NCBI RefSeq assembly: GCF_014384895.1
Contig: NZ_JACRSQ010000008.1
Coordinates: 76,231-140,230, forward strand
Direction of reading: 5' to 3'
Origin: Bianquea renquensis
Lineage (GTDB): Bacteria; Bacillota; Clostridia; Lachnospirales; Bianqueaceae
Length of the DNA stretch: 64,000 nucleotides
The notes below the pieces were generated by a model that saw only the letters and a list, made by a program, of their open reading frames with translations, searched no databases and was not told the origin of the DNA. Position 1 is the first letter of the stretch. Every line of letters begins with the position of its first letter. The translations under genes and the position numbers were made by a program. Shown in pieces: positions 1-9,364 of this stretch.

Positions 1-1
1 A

Positions 2-2191
2 AAAGTGAAGGCCGTGACGGCTTTTTTCAGTATTTTGTTGGTTAGTATTTTTCTACATGTGTTCAATGTCGGAAGCGCAACTGAACTGATGGACTTATAT
101 CATAAGGCGACGCCAAAGACGGGCGGTTTGATTGGCGGCCTTCTGGGAACAGGTCTTCTCAAAATTTTGGGCAAGACGGGAAGCATCATTTTGCTGTCGG
201 GACTGGCGATTATCTGCCTCGTGATTTTGACAGAGCGGTCTGCGCTAAAAGCGGCGGGCAAGGCAACCGGCCGCGCGGCGGACTCCGCCAGAAAAATGCG
301 CGACCGGCAGAAAGAAAAGCACTCTCTGCGTATGCAGAGACAGGAAACGCCGCCCATACCGGAGGAGGATCCATCGCAATCGGATCCCATCGTAGTCCGG
401 GGAGTGGGAATTGAGCCCTCCTTGGAGCACAAAAAGCCGACAAAGAAAAGAAAGCGGGAAGCGAGGGCGCCCATCGAAGATGGTACTGTCGATATTCCGC
501 TGTTAGAAAACGATCCATACCGGCAGCGCAAGAAAAAGACTGAAGCGCAGGGCTTGCCAGAGTCAGAATCAAAGTATGTATCTGAGCCGGAAGAGGATGC
601 GATACCTTTCTTGGAAGAAGAGTGGGAACTGGAGCCTTTGATCCCGGAGACTCCCGCTCCGGCCCCTGCACCAAAGCCAGCGCCATCTTCAGGGCGGAAC
701 CGGCAGCCTTTGACTGAACCATCACAGAACGGCACAGCCGGTTTTGCGGAACAGGGACAGTATCAGTTTCCGCCCATCGACCTGCTGAGTCTCCCCAAAC
801 AGGAGGTCGGTGGAAGCTCCAAGGCGGAACTGATGAAGAGTGCACAGATTTTGGAGCAATCCCTGATGAGCTTTGGCGTGGAGGCGAAAGTTGTGCAGGT
901 CAACCGGGGACCTGCCGTGACGCGGTATGAGCTGCAGCCGAAACAGGGGGTCAAAGTGAGCCGGATCGTAAATCTGGCAGACGATATTGCGCTGAATCTG
1001 GCCGCATCGGGAATCCGCATTGAAGCGCCCATTCCGGGAAAAAGTGCTGTGGGCATTGAGGTGCCAAATAAAGAAGCCGCTTCCGTCAGTCTGCGGGAGG
1101 TCATCGAAAGTGATGTCTTTAAAAAGTTCCCCTCCAAATTAGCCTTTGGGTTAGGAAAGGATATCGACGGTGAGGTGCGCGTCGCAGATATCGCGAAGAT
1201 GCCGCACCTTCTCATCGCAGGCGCTACTGGTTCTGGCAAGAGTGTCTGTATCAATTCCCTGATTATCAGCCTATTATATAAAGCGGACCCGAAAGAGGTG
1301 AAGCTGATTCTGGTTGATCCCAAGGTCGTCGAGCTCTCGGTTTACAATGGTATACCGCATCTTTTGATACCCGTGGTCAATGATCCGAAAAAAGCAGCGG
1401 CCTCCCTCAATTGGGCGGTACAGGAGATGACACAGCGATACCGGAAATTTGCGGATATGAACGTCCGGGATATCCGAGGATACAACACTGCGGTCAAGGA
1501 GCAGCCGGAGCTGGAATTAGAGACGTTGCCCCAGATCGTTATCATTATCGACGAGCTGGCGGATTTGATGATGGTTGCGTCGAAAGAGGTGGAAGAAGCC
1601 ATATGCAGGCTGGCGCAGATGGCGCGGGCGGCGGGGTTACACCTTGTGATCGCGACTCAGAGGCCCTCAGTGGACGTCATCACAGGCCTGATCAAAGCCA
1701 ATATTCCATCCCGCCTGGCCTTTGCCGTTTCGTCCGGCACAGACTCCAGGACGATCCTGGACATGGTCGGCGCGGAAAAACTGTTGGGAAAAGGCGACAT
1801 GCTGTTCTGCCCAATGGGGGCGTCGAAGCCAACGCGAATTCAGGGCGCTTTTGTCTCCGACAAAGAGGTGGAGACCATTGTGGCGGCGGTGAGAGTCAAC
1901 GCGTCGTACGATGAAGACCTCATTGAAACAGTCAGCGGCGGCAGCGTGGGCGGCACGACAGGCGAGGATGACGAGCTGGATGAGATTTTGCCAGAAGCGA
2001 TCTCGTTTGTCGTGGATAAGCAAAAGGCCTCCATCAGTATGCTACAGCGGGCTTTTCGAATTGGATTCAACCGAGCGGCGCGGCTAATGGAGGCCATGTA
2101 TGCCAGGGGAATTGTGGGGCCGGACGAGGGAAGCAAGCCCAGAAAAGTTTTGATCACGAGAGAAGAACTTGAAAGCGATGGAGAAGAATAA
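2..2191 (+). CDS. FtsK/SpoIIIE-type DNA translocase (5' end outside window)
   Basis: Hexameric ATP-driven pump that moves chromosomal DNA through the division or sporulation septum. The frame is open to the window edge, so the first membrane segments are missing. What remains starts with hydrophobic segments (about the first 80 residues), then a long Lys/Glu/Pro-rich linker. The motor follows, with Walker A GATGSGKSV near residue 408 and Walker B VIIIDELADLMM near 515. A C-terminal winged-helix gamma domain (about the last 65 residues, VVDKQKASISMLQRAFRIG) would read polarity sequences. Whether it is the vegetative or the sporulation paralogue cannot be told from sequence alone. It heads the run fhs-folD-rimO-pgsA-cinA, an order familiar from Clostridia. 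Confidence 0.93.
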   Translation, partial: KVKAVTAFFSILLVSIFLHVFNVGSATELMDLYHKATPKTGGLIGGLLGTGLLKILGKTGSIILLSGLAIICLVILTERSALKAAGKATGRAADSARKMRDRQKEKHSLRMQRQETPPIPEEDPSQSDPIVVRGVGIEPSLEHKKPTKKRKREARAPIEDGTVDIPLLENDPYRQRKKKTEAQGLPESESKYVSEPEEDAIPFLEEEWELEPLIPETPAPAPAPKPAPSSGRNRQPLTEPSQNGTAGFAEQGQYQFPPIDLLSLPKQEVGGSSKAELMKSAQILEQSLMSFGVEAKVVQVNRGPAVTRYELQPKQGVKVSRIVNLADDIALNLAASGIRIEAPIPGKSAVGIEVPNKEAASVSLREVIESDVFKKFPSKLAFGLGKDIDGEVRVADIAKMPHLLIAGATGSGKSVCINSLIISLLYKADPKEVKLILVDPKVVELSVYNGIPHLLIPVVNDPKKAAASLNWAVQEMTQRYRKFADMNVRDIRGYNTAVKEQPELELETLPQIVIIIDELADLMMVASKEVEEAICRLAQMARAAGLHLVIATQRPSVDVITGLIKANIPSRLAFAVSSGTDSRTILDMVGAEKLLGKGDMLFCPMGASKPTRIQGAFVSDKEVETIVAAVRVNASYDEDLIETVSGGSVGGTTGEDDELDEILPEAISFVVDKQKASISMLQRAFRIGFNRAARLMEAMYARGIVGPDEGSKPRKVLITREELESDGEE

Positions 2192-2230
2192 ATTAATAAA
2201 TGCCGCCAGTGCGGCAATATGGAGGTAGCG

Positions 2231-3910
2231 ATGGGCACAGTCAAAAGCGACATTGAGATTGCCAGAGAGGCAACGATGCTCCCAATACGTGACGTGGCGG
2301 CACAATTGGGGATTCAGGAAGAGTATCTGGAAAGCTATGGGCGGTATAAGGCAAAGCTATCACAAAAGCTGTGGGATCAAATCAAGGACAGGCCGGATGG
2401 TAAGCTTGTCCTGGTGACGGCCATCAATCCAACGCCGGCCGGTGAGGGAAAAACCACCACGACGGTGGGGCTGGGGCAGGCCATGGGAAAACTGGGAAAA
2501 AAGGCCATTATTGCGCTGCGGGAGCCCTCGCTTGGCCCTTGTATGGGCGTAAAAGGAGGAGCCGCCGGCGGCGGATATTCCCAGATTGTCCCCATGGAAG
2601 AGATCAATCTCCACTTTACAGGCGATATCCACGCTGTCAGTACAGCACACAACCTTCTTTCGGCGATGATCGATAATCATCTCCAGCAGGGAAATGCCCT
2701 TGGGTTAGACCCGCGCCGGATCACGTGGAAGCGGGTGGTCGATTTGAATGACCGGGCACTGCGCAATATCGTGGTAGGCCTGGGGGGCACTTCACAGGGC
2801 GTGCCGCGGGAAGACGGCTTTATGATTTCTGTTGCCTCCGAGATTATGGCGATCCTCTGCCTGGCGGATGACCTGCTCGATCTAAAAGAGCGCCTTGGCC
2901 GGATCATCGTGGGATATACGTATGAGGGCAAGCCCGTGACGGCCAAAGACTTAAAGGCCCACGGAGCAATGGCGGCGCTGTTAAAAGACGCCATCAGCCC
3001 CAATCTTGTTCAGACTCTGGAGAATACACCGTGTATCATCCACGGAGGGCCTTTCGCCAATATTGCCCATGGCTGCAATAGCCTGAGGGCGACCCGGTAC
3101 GCATTAAAGCTTGCTGATTTGGTTATAACGGAAGCGGGATTTGGCGCGGATCTGGGGGCTGAAAAATTTTTAGATATCAAATGCCGCATCGGAAACTTGA
3201 AACCGTCCGCTATTGTGTTGGTTGCAACGGTCCGCGCGCTGAAGTACAATGGAGGAGTCCCCAAAGCGGACCTAGGGCGGGAGAATCTACAGGCGCTGGC
3301 GGATGGGTTTGTGAATCTACAGGCGCATATTGAAAATCTTCAAAAATATCACGTGCCGGTGGTGGTAACGTTAAATTCCTTTCTGTCTGACACAGAGGCA
3401 GAAATTTCCTATGTGGAAGAGCGCTGTCGCGCCATGGGATGCGCTTTTGCGCTATCAAAAGTATGGGAAAAGGGCGGTGAAGGTGGCATCGAACTGGCGC
3501 AGGAGCTGCTGAGGACACTGGAAGAGAAGCCTTCTAACTACCGTCCACTGTACCCAGATTCCATGCCCCTTGCTCAAAAGATTGAGACCATTGCGAAAGA
3601 GATCTATGGCGCCGCCGCCGTCAACTTTGAAGCCGGCGTCGGCAGGCAACTCAAAAAATTAGAAGAGCTGGGATTTGGCTCTTTCCCCGTCTGCATTGCC
3701 AAGACCCAGTACTCTCTGTCGGATGACCCGAAGAGATTGGGACGGCCTTCCGGCTTTACCATCTCGATCCGGCAAGTGACCGTGTCAGCGGGCGCAGGGT
3801 TCGTCGTTGCGCTGGCAGGGGATATTATGACAATGCCAGGTCTGCCGAAGGTACCTGCGGCGGAAACGATCGATGTCGATGGGGATGGCAATATAACGGG
3901 CTTGTTTTAG
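2231..3910 (+). CDS. fhs: Formate-tetrahydrofolate ligase
   Basis: Makes 10-formyl-THF from formate, THF and ATP. This is the entry step of the folate C1 pathway and of the methyl branch of acetogenesis. It is 559 residues, the normal family length, with the ATP-binding motif PTPAGEGKTT at residues 67-76 and the conserved segment EPSLGPCMGVKGGAAGGG after it. The start is ATG 2231, seven bases after the ribosome binding site GGAGG. The in-frame ATG at 2219 lies inside the ATGGAGG element and is unlikely to be used. A perfect 6-bp hairpin (TGCCGC-CAGT-GCGGCA, 2201-2216) precedes the ribosome binding site. folD follows 36 bp downstream, so the two consecutive C1 enzymes are probably co-transcribed. 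Confidence 0.96.
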   Translation: MGTVKSDIEIAREATMLPIRDVAAQLGIQEEYLESYGRYKAKLSQKLWDQIKDRPDGKLVLVTAINPTPAGEGKTTTTVGLGQAMGKLGKKAIIALREPSLGPCMGVKGGAAGGGYSQIVPMEEINLHFTGDIHAVSTAHNLLSAMIDNHLQQGNALGLDPRRITWKRVVDLNDRALRNIVVGLGGTSQGVPREDGFMISVASEIMAILCLADDLLDLKERLGRIIVGYTYEGKPVTAKDLKAHGAMAALLKDAISPNLVQTLENTPCIIHGGPFANIAHGCNSLRATRYALKLADLVITEAGFGADLGAEKFLDIKCRIGNLKPSAIVLVATVRALKYNGGVPKADLGRENLQALADGFVNLQAHIENLQKYHVPVVVTLNSFLSDTEAEISYVEERCRAMGCAFALSKVWEKGGEGGIELAQELLRTLEEKPSNYRPLYPDSMPLAQKIETIAKEIYGAAAVNFEAGVGRQLKKLEELGFGSFPVCIAKTQYSLSDDPKRLGRPSGFTISIRQVTVSAGAGFVVALAGDIMTMPGLPKVPAAETIDVDGDGNITGLF

Positions 3911-3946
3911 ATGTTAGCGCGGTTGCGCTGAAATGGAGGATGACAA

Positions 3947-4810
3947 ATGGAAACACAGATACTCGACGGAAAGCAGACAGCCCGCGAGATACGCAGCGAG
4001 CTGAAGGAACAGATTCAGGACTGTATCAGGAAAGGGATGCCAGCACCGTGTCTGGCGGTCATATTGGTAGGCCATGATGAGGCGTCCAAAGTGTATGTCA
4101 ACAATAAAGAGAAGGCGTGTGGGTGGATTGGAATGAAATCCCTTGTCTGCCGGATGCCTGCGGAGACGACACAGGAGGAGCTGTTGGCCAAGGTACAGGA
4201 GCTCAATGAAGATCCGGGGGTCAATGGAATCCTGGTCCAGCTGCCCCTTCCCAGACATCTGGACGCGGATCTTGTCATTAACGCGATCGACCCCGCCAAG
4301 GATGTGGATGGATTTCATCCTGTCAATGCGGGAAAATTGTCTATAGGGCACAGGGATGCCTTCGTGTCCTGCACTCCGGCGGGAGTTGTGCAGTTGTTGA
4401 AACGGGCAGGGGTCGAGATTGCATCCAAGCATTGCGTCATCGCAGGCCGGAGCAATATAGTGGGAAAACCGTTGGCGCTCCTGATGCTCCGGGAGAACGC
4501 CACCGTGACCGTCTGCCACTCCAAAACCAAGGATCTATCCGAGCTGACGAGACAGGCTGACATCTTCATCGCAGCTGTAGGGCGCCCGAAAATGTTTGGG
4601 CCGGAGGACATCCGGGAAGGAGCCGTCGTCGTTGATGTGGGGATGCACCGGCTTGAGGATGGGCTCTGTGGCGACGTGGATTATGAAGCCTGCATGGGAA
4701 GGGCCTCCTATATGACGCCAGTGCCCGGCGGCGTCGGTCCCATGACCATCGCAATGCTGCTTTCCAATTGCGTGCAGGCGTACAAAGCGCAGTTGGGCAC
4801 TCGATCATGA
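3947..4810 (+). CDS. folD: Methylene-THF dehydrogenase / methenyl-THF cyclohydrolase
   Basis: Bifunctional enzyme converting 10-formyl-THF to 5,10-methylene-THF, the two steps after fhs. 287 residues, full length. Visible signatures are YVNNKEKACGW with the catalytic lysine, the Rossmann-domain motif GRSNIVGKPLALLM, and the C-terminal PVPGGVGPMTIAML. The ribosome binding site GGAGG at 3935-3939 lies eight bases before ATG 3947 and is preceded by a small hairpin (AGCGC-GGTT-GCGCT, 3916-3929). The stop codon overlaps the ATG of rimO (ATGA, 4807-4810), which suggests coupled translation. Confidence 0.96.
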   Translation: METQILDGKQTAREIRSELKEQIQDCIRKGMPAPCLAVILVGHDEASKVYVNNKEKACGWIGMKSLVCRMPAETTQEELLAKVQELNEDPGVNGILVQLPLPRHLDADLVINAIDPAKDVDGFHPVNAGKLSIGHRDAFVSCTPAGVVQLLKRAGVEIASKHCVIAGRSNIVGKPLALLMLRENATVTVCHSKTKDLSELTRQADIFIAAVGRPKMFGPEDIREGAVVVDVGMHRLEDGLCGDVDYEACMGRASYMTPVPGGVGPMTIAMLLSNCVQAYKAQLGTRS

Positions 4811-6189
4811 AAGGAGACCTGGACGGTTTGAGCAGGCAGATATCCTTTGTATCCCTGGGCTGCGATAAAAATACGGTGGACAGTGAGATTATGATAAGCC
4901 TTCTAGCAGAGAGGGGATACGCGCTGACGAAGGACGATGAGAAAGCGGACGTCATTATTGTCAATACCTGTGGTTTCATCCAGGATGCGAAGGAAGAATC
5001 GATTCAGACGATTATCGAAATGGGAGGATATAAAGAGGTAGGCGCCTGTAAAGCGCTGATTGTGACGGGATGTCTGGCGCAGCGGTACGCGGATGAGATC
5101 TTCCAGGAGATGCCGGAAGTGGATGCCGTCGTCGGCACGGGCAGCTATGAATCCATCGTGGACGTGGTGGATGCCGTTCTCAGCAAAAAAGAAGAGAAGC
5201 TTCGGTGCGTCGAGAAGATCGAGGAAAGGGATTTGTCCTATCACAAGCGGACCATCACGACGCCCGGCTATTATGAGTACCTAAAAATCGCGGAGGGCTG
5301 TGATAATCACTGCACCTATTGTATTATCCCGAAGCTTCGAGGGCGGTATCGAAGCCGCAGGCCGGAGGATATCCTGCGGGAGGCGGAGGATCTCGCAAGG
5401 TCAGGGGTTGTGGAGGTCATGATCGTAGCCCAGGATATCACCAAGTATGGGCGGGATCTGCCGGAGCTAGCTACGCTTTCAGGACTGCTGCGCCAACTGT
5501 GCGAAATCGAAGAGCTGTCGTGGATTCGCCTGCTATATTGCTACCCGGAGGATATTACCGATGAATTAATCGAGATCATGGCGCAGGAAGATAAAATTCT
5601 GCCCTATATCGACATGCCCATCCAACACTGTAGCAACTCCATTCTCAGACGCATGGGGCGGCGGCATACAAAGGAAATACTTCTTGAGCGGATCCAGCGC
5701 CTCCGCCAGCGGATTCCCGAGATCTGTATTCGAACCACATTGATCACCGGATTTCCGGGGGAGACGGAGGACGAATTCGAGGAAATGTGCGACTTTGTCC
5801 GGGAAGTCCGGTTTGACCGGCTAGGTGTTTTCGCCTACTCCCAGGAGGAAAATACTCCGGCGGCGGAGTTTGCGGATCAGATACCGGAGGCGGAGAAGCA
5901 GAGGCGCAAAGAGCAGCTGATGGAGATTCAGCGCTCCATAAGCGAAGCGAAGTCTAATGAATTCATTGGACAGAAAATGAAGGTATTGGTCGAAGGGCAG
6001 ATTCCGGGAGAAGAGGGATATGTCTATAGTACCCGGACATACCGGGACGCGCCGGACATTGATGGGTTTTTATTTTTGAAGGCGACGCGGTCTCTGTTAT
6101 CTGGGGAAGTGGTGGACTGTGAAGTAACGGGAGCTAGCGAATACGATCTGATAGGAGAGATGCTTGATGAAGATGAATATTGCGAATAA
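4807..6189 (+). CDS. rimO: Ribosomal protein S12 methylthiotransferase
   Basis: Radical-SAM enzyme that adds a methylthio group to an aspartate of ribosomal protein S12. Domains in order: an N-terminal MTTase domain with three cluster cysteines (SLGCDKN, NTCGF, TGCLAQ), a radical-SAM core with CDNHCTYC, and a C-terminal TRAM domain. The start is ambiguous. ATG 4807 overlaps the folD stop but has no clear ribosome binding site. TTG 4828 follows AAGGAG (4811-4816) by 11 bases and would give a protein beginning MSRQISFVSLGC, very like known RimO N-termini. The related MiaB tRNA enzyme is less likely because of the SLGCDKN and CDNHCTYC wording. Confidence 0.93.
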   Translation: MKGDLDGLSRQISFVSLGCDKNTVDSEIMISLLAERGYALTKDDEKADVIIVNTCGFIQDAKEESIQTIIEMGGYKEVGACKALIVTGCLAQRYADEIFQEMPEVDAVVGTGSYESIVDVVDAVLSKKEEKLRCVEKIEERDLSYHKRTITTPGYYEYLKIAEGCDNHCTYCIIPKLRGRYRSRRPEDILREAEDLARSGVVEVMIVAQDITKYGRDLPELATLSGLLRQLCEIEELSWIRLLYCYPEDITDELIEIMAQEDKILPYIDMPIQHCSNSILRRMGRRHTKEILLERIQRLRQRIPEICIRTTLITGFPGETEDEFEEMCDFVREVRFDRLGVFAYSQEENTPAAEFADQIPEAEKQRRKEQLMEIQRSISEAKSNEFIGQKMKVLVEGQIPGEEGYVYSTRTYRDAPDIDGFLFLKATRSLLSGEVVDCEVTGASEYDLIGEMLDEDEYCE

Positions 6190-6718
6190 ATTGACGATTC
6201 TTCGTGTCTGTCTTGTTCCCGTGTTCGTGGTTGTCTTTATGACGAACCTATTGCCAGCCCCCTGGAACCGGTATATCGCCTTTTTGATCTTTGCCTTTGC
6301 GTCGTACACGGATCATTTGGATGGCCATCTGGCCCGAAGCCGAGGCCTGGTGACTAATTTTGGAAAGTTTATGGACCCCCTGGCCGACAAATTGCTGGTC
6401 GTTTCCGCCTTGATATGTTTTGTCGAGACAGGGGAGATGGCGGCGTGGATTGTCATCATTCTGGTGGCCAGAGAATTTATTATCAGTGGATTCCGCCTTG
6501 TGGCTGCCGCTCAGGGGGTTGTCATCGCGGCGGGGATATGGGGAAAGGCTAAGACGGTGGTACAGATGGTGATGACGCTTGCCGTGATTCTAGGCCTTCC
6601 CTATGGCTGGTATGGCGTTATCGTTGCGATTCTAACCTATGCCTCCGTGGCGTTGACTATCATCTCGGTGGTAGACTATATCTGGAAGAATCGTTCTGTC
6701 TTGAAAGAGGCAGACTAA
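6167..6718 (+). CDS. pgsA: CDP-diacylglycerol-glycerol-3-phosphate 3-phosphatidyltransferase
   Basis: Membrane enzyme that makes phosphatidylglycerophosphate, precursor of phosphatidylglycerol. The CDP-alcohol phosphotransferase motif is visible as DHLDGHLAR followed by GKFMDPLAD. The rest is hydrophobic, with several membrane segments, and the length (about 183 residues) is normal. ATG 6167 follows AGGAGA (6153-6158) by eight bases and lies inside the end of rimO, overlapping by 23 bases, so translation is probably coupled. It sits in the housekeeping run between rimO and cinA, a conserved order in Firmicutes. Confidence 0.93.
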   Translation: MKMNIANKLTILRVCLVPVFVVVFMTNLLPAPWNRYIAFLIFAFASYTDHLDGHLARSRGLVTNFGKFMDPLADKLLVVSALICFVETGEMAAWIVIILVAREFIISGFRLVAAAQGVVIAAGIWGKAKTVVQMVMTLAVILGLPYGWYGVIVAILTYASVALTIISVVDYIWKNRSVLKEAD

Positions 6719-6759
6719 GAGCGAGTATTGGGCGTGGATGCGCCGGAATGGAGGAAAAA

Positions 6760-8043
6760 ATGAAAGCGCCGAAGGAAGTTGAGGAAAAAGAAAAGACGCA
6801 GCTGACAGCAGAGATTATCGCCATCGGGACGGAGATTCTGCTCGGGGATATCGTCAACACGAATGCGTCCTATCTGGCAAGAGAATTGGCGGCATTGGGG
6901 ATCAACACGTATCACCAGCAGGTTGTAGGGGATAATCCGCAGCGGGTGCTGGAAGCCTTTGAGGAGGCGTATACGAGGGCCAATCTCGTGTTGACCACAG
7001 GAGGACTCGGGCCAACCACGGATGATCTATCGAAAGAGATGGGAGCGAGGTATTTCGGTGTGGGGCTAAAGGAGGACCCTCGCGCGAGACAAAACATTGA
7101 GGACATCTTGACGAAGCGCAAGAGGGAGATCACGCCCAACAACTGGAAGCAGGCGATGCTGCCCGAGGGAGCGGAACCCCTATACAATGAAAATGGAACG
7201 GCACCGGGCTTTATCCTGGAGATGTCAGGGAAGATGCTGATCATGATGCCAGGTCCGCCATCTGAGATGAAGCCCATGTTCGACAAGCAGGTGAAACCAT
7301 TTTTGGCGGCCCGCTCCAGTGCGGTCATGGTGTCCAGGACGCTGCACCTCTGTGGAGTTGGAGAATCTTTTGTCGAGCATGAGCTAAAACCCATGATGGA
7401 TGCCATGACAAATCCCACTTTGGCGCCCTACGCGAAGACCGGATATGTGGATCTGCGAATCACGGCCAAGGCTCAGTCCCAGGAGGAAGCGGCCGGCATG
7501 ATTCATCCTGTGGAGGAGGATATCCGAAAGCGATTTGGATCCTATGTGTTCGGCGCAGATGGGGACACGCTAGAGGGGGCATTGGGACAGCTGCTGCTTG
7601 ATCATAATCTCAAGATCGCCACGGCGGAATCCTGCACGGGTGGACTGCTGGCAGGCCGGCTCGTCAACTATCCAGGCATCTCAGGGGCATTTGAGCAGGG
7701 CTTCATCACGTACTCAAATGAAGCAAAACAAAAATATCTCGGGGTTTCGGAGGAAACATTGCGCCTCCACGGTGCGGTCAGTTGGCAGACTGCTTGTGAG
7801 ATGGCGAGGGGGGCTGCGGAAGCTTCAGGCGCGGATGTGGCTCTCTCTGTGACGGGGATCGCCGGGCCGGAGGGCGGAACCCCAGAAAAACCGGTGGGTC
7901 TGGTCTATATTGGCATGTATCTCTTAGGGGATATTTCGTATCAGGAGTGCAACTATCGAAAAGACCGCCAGGGGAATCGGGAGAATACAGTGGTCCAGGC
8001 CATCAACATGCTGAGAATTGCGCTTCTGGAAAAATTTCAATAA
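6760..8043 (+). CDS. cinA: CinA: NMN deamidase / competence-damage inducible protein
   Basis: Two-domain protein of pyridine nucleotide salvage, named for linkage to competence and recA. The N-terminal molybdopterin-binding-like domain starts with IGTEILLGDIVNTN. The C-terminal PncC-type deamidase domain carries ESCTGGLLAGRL and SVTGIAGPEGG. About 427 residues, full length. ATG 6760 is five bases after GGAGG (6750-6754). The in-frame ATG 6748 is part of that ribosome binding site and is rejected as start. A 4-bp hairpin (GGCG 6731-6734 with CGCC 6741-6744) precedes the site. Placement just before recA matches the usual order. Confidence 0.95.
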   Translation: MKAPKEVEEKEKTQLTAEIIAIGTEILLGDIVNTNASYLARELAALGINTYHQQVVGDNPQRVLEAFEEAYTRANLVLTTGGLGPTTDDLSKEMGARYFGVGLKEDPRARQNIEDILTKRKREITPNNWKQAMLPEGAEPLYNENGTAPGFILEMSGKMLIMMPGPPSEMKPMFDKQVKPFLAARSSAVMVSRTLHLCGVGESFVEHELKPMMDAMTNPTLAPYAKTGYVDLRITAKAQSQEEAAGMIHPVEEDIRKRFGSYVFGADGDTLEGALGQLLLDHNLKIATAESCTGGLLAGRLVNYPGISGAFEQGFITYSNEAKQKYLGVSEETLRLHGAVSWQTACEMARGAAEASGADVALSVTGIAGPEGGTPEKPVGLVYIGMYLLGDISYQECNYRKDRQGNRENTVVQAINMLRIALLEKFQ

Positions 8044-8090
8044 GATAGCAACCTTTTATGAATAACTGCGATAATATAGATAGAGTTGAA

Positions 8091-8117
8091 AATTTCCGCC
8101 ATCAAGACGGATTTTTT
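8091..8117 (+). terminator. Probable terminator after cinA
   Basis: Stem TCCG/CGGA with a 9-base loop, extended through a symmetrical TT/TT internal loop by AAAA/TTTT, and followed by six T. It separates cinA from the independently promoted recA. The core stem is short, so efficiency is uncertain. Confidence 0.45.
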
Positions 8118-8187
8118 CGTATAGGAAAGTACACGGAAGGCGGACCTGATGGAAAGGTTGCCGGAGGCAAACTTTTGTAGCACTATC

Positions 8188-8216
8188 TTGACAAACAGGA
8201 GAAAATCCTGTATTAT
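8188..8216 (+). promoter_or_regulatory. recA promoter (SigA-type)
   Basis: TTGACA (8188-8193), 17-base spacer, TATTAT (8211-8216), close to the vegetative consensus. A LexA-type box follows immediately downstream at the expected transcription start. Confidence 0.8.
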
Positions 8217-8226
8217 AAGTGAAGAG

Positions 8227-8240
8227 CGAATAAATGTTCG
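8227..8240 (+). promoter_or_regulatory. LexA/DinR SOS box at recA
   Basis: CGAATAAATGTTCG matches the Gram-positive SOS consensus CGAACRNRYGTTCG at all but one fixed position (T for C at base 5). It begins 10 bases after the -10 box, so bound LexA would cover the transcription start and block recA until DNA damage. Role inferred from the established SOS model. Confidence 0.75.
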
Positions 8241-8300
8241 CACCTCAACCCAATACCAGGGAAAGAGTCAATGCCGCTCGCAGCAGAAAGGATGGACAAG

Positions 8301-9350
8301 ATGGGATTAGATGAACGCCAGAAGGCTTTAGATGCCGCTATTGCAAAGATTCAGAAGGATTATGGGCAGGGCTCGATTATGAAATTGGGCGATTCCATGA
8401 ACAATATGGACGTGGAGGTGATTCCCACAGGGGCCCTCAGCCTGGATATCGCTCTCGGGGTTGGCGGAATCCCCCGCGGCCGAATCGTTGAGATTTATGG
8501 GCCGGAATCCAGCGGTAAGACCACCGTGGCATTGCATATGGTAGCCATGGCGCAGCAGATGGGAGGAATTGCGGGTTTCATCGACGCGGAACATGCGTTG
8601 GACCCTAAATATGCGAGGAATCTGGGGGTCGATATTGACAACCTCTACATATCGCAGCCGGATAACGGGGAACAGGCGCTGGAGATCGCGGAGACTATGG
8701 TGCGCTCAGGCGCCATGGATATCGTGATCGTGGACTCCGTCGCAGCGCTGGTCCCCAAGGCGGAAATCGATGGGGAGATGGGGGACTCCCATGTGGGGTT
8801 GCAGGCGCGCCTCATGTCCCAGGCGCTGAGGAAGCTGACCGGAGCGATCAACAAGTCCAAATGCGTCGTTGTGTTTATCAATCAGCTCCGCGAGAAGGTA
8901 GGCGTCATGTTTGGAAATCCCGAGACGACGACGGGTGGACGCGCGCTGAAATTCTATGCATCTGTCCGGCTGGATGTACGCCGTATCGAGACGTTGAAAC
9001 AGAACAATGAGTTCGTCGGAAACCGGACGAGGGTGAAAGTCGTCAAAAATAAAGTGGCGCCTCCTTTCAAGGAAGCGGAGTTCGACATTATGTACGGAAA
9101 GGGCATATCCCGGGCGGGCGATATCCTGGATCTGGCGGCAAAAGAGGATATCATCAACAAGAGCGGCGCGTGGTATAACTATAATGATGCGCGGCTGGGG
9201 CAAGGGCGCGAGAACGTGAAGATATACTTGCAGGAGAATCCAGAGCTTCTCAGCGAAGTCGAGGCGAAAGTCCGCGAGAAGTACGGCTTCCAGCCAGCCA
9301 AGGGAGGAGAGACACAGGAGACTCCATCGCAGCAGTCCTTGACAGAGTAA
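8301..9350 (+). CDS. recA: Recombinase RecA
   Basis: Forms ATP-dependent filaments on single-stranded DNA, drives strand exchange, and triggers LexA self-cleavage. Walker A is GPESSGKTT, Walker B VIVDSVAALVPK, and the loop 2 segment NQLREKVGVMFGNPETTTGG is intact. About 350 residues, full length. ATG 8301 is nine bases after AAAGG and gives the usual N-terminus MGLDERQKALDAA. Upstream in-frame ATGs at 8271 (preceded by GGGAAAGAG) and 8292 remain possible. recX follows within 15 bases, so the recombinase and its modulator share the SOS-controlled transcript. Confidence 0.97.
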   Translation: MGLDERQKALDAAIAKIQKDYGQGSIMKLGDSMNNMDVEVIPTGALSLDIALGVGGIPRGRIVEIYGPESSGKTTVALHMVAMAQQMGGIAGFIDAEHALDPKYARNLGVDIDNLYISQPDNGEQALEIAETMVRSGAMDIVIVDSVAALVPKAEIDGEMGDSHVGLQARLMSQALRKLTGAINKSKCVVVFINQLREKVGVMFGNPETTTGGRALKFYASVRLDVRRIETLKQNNEFVGNRTRVKVVKNKVAPPFKEAEFDIMYGKGISRAGDILDLAAKEDIINKSGAWYNYNDARLGQGRENVKIYLQENPELLSEVEAKVREKYGFQPAKGGETQETPSQQSLTE

Positions 9351-9364
9351 GGCCGTTGGCGGGA

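Noticed and set aside
4143..4346. Short + strand ORFs inside folD, rimO and cdd in other frames
   Set aside because: They overlap conserved genes completely and have no ribosome binding site.
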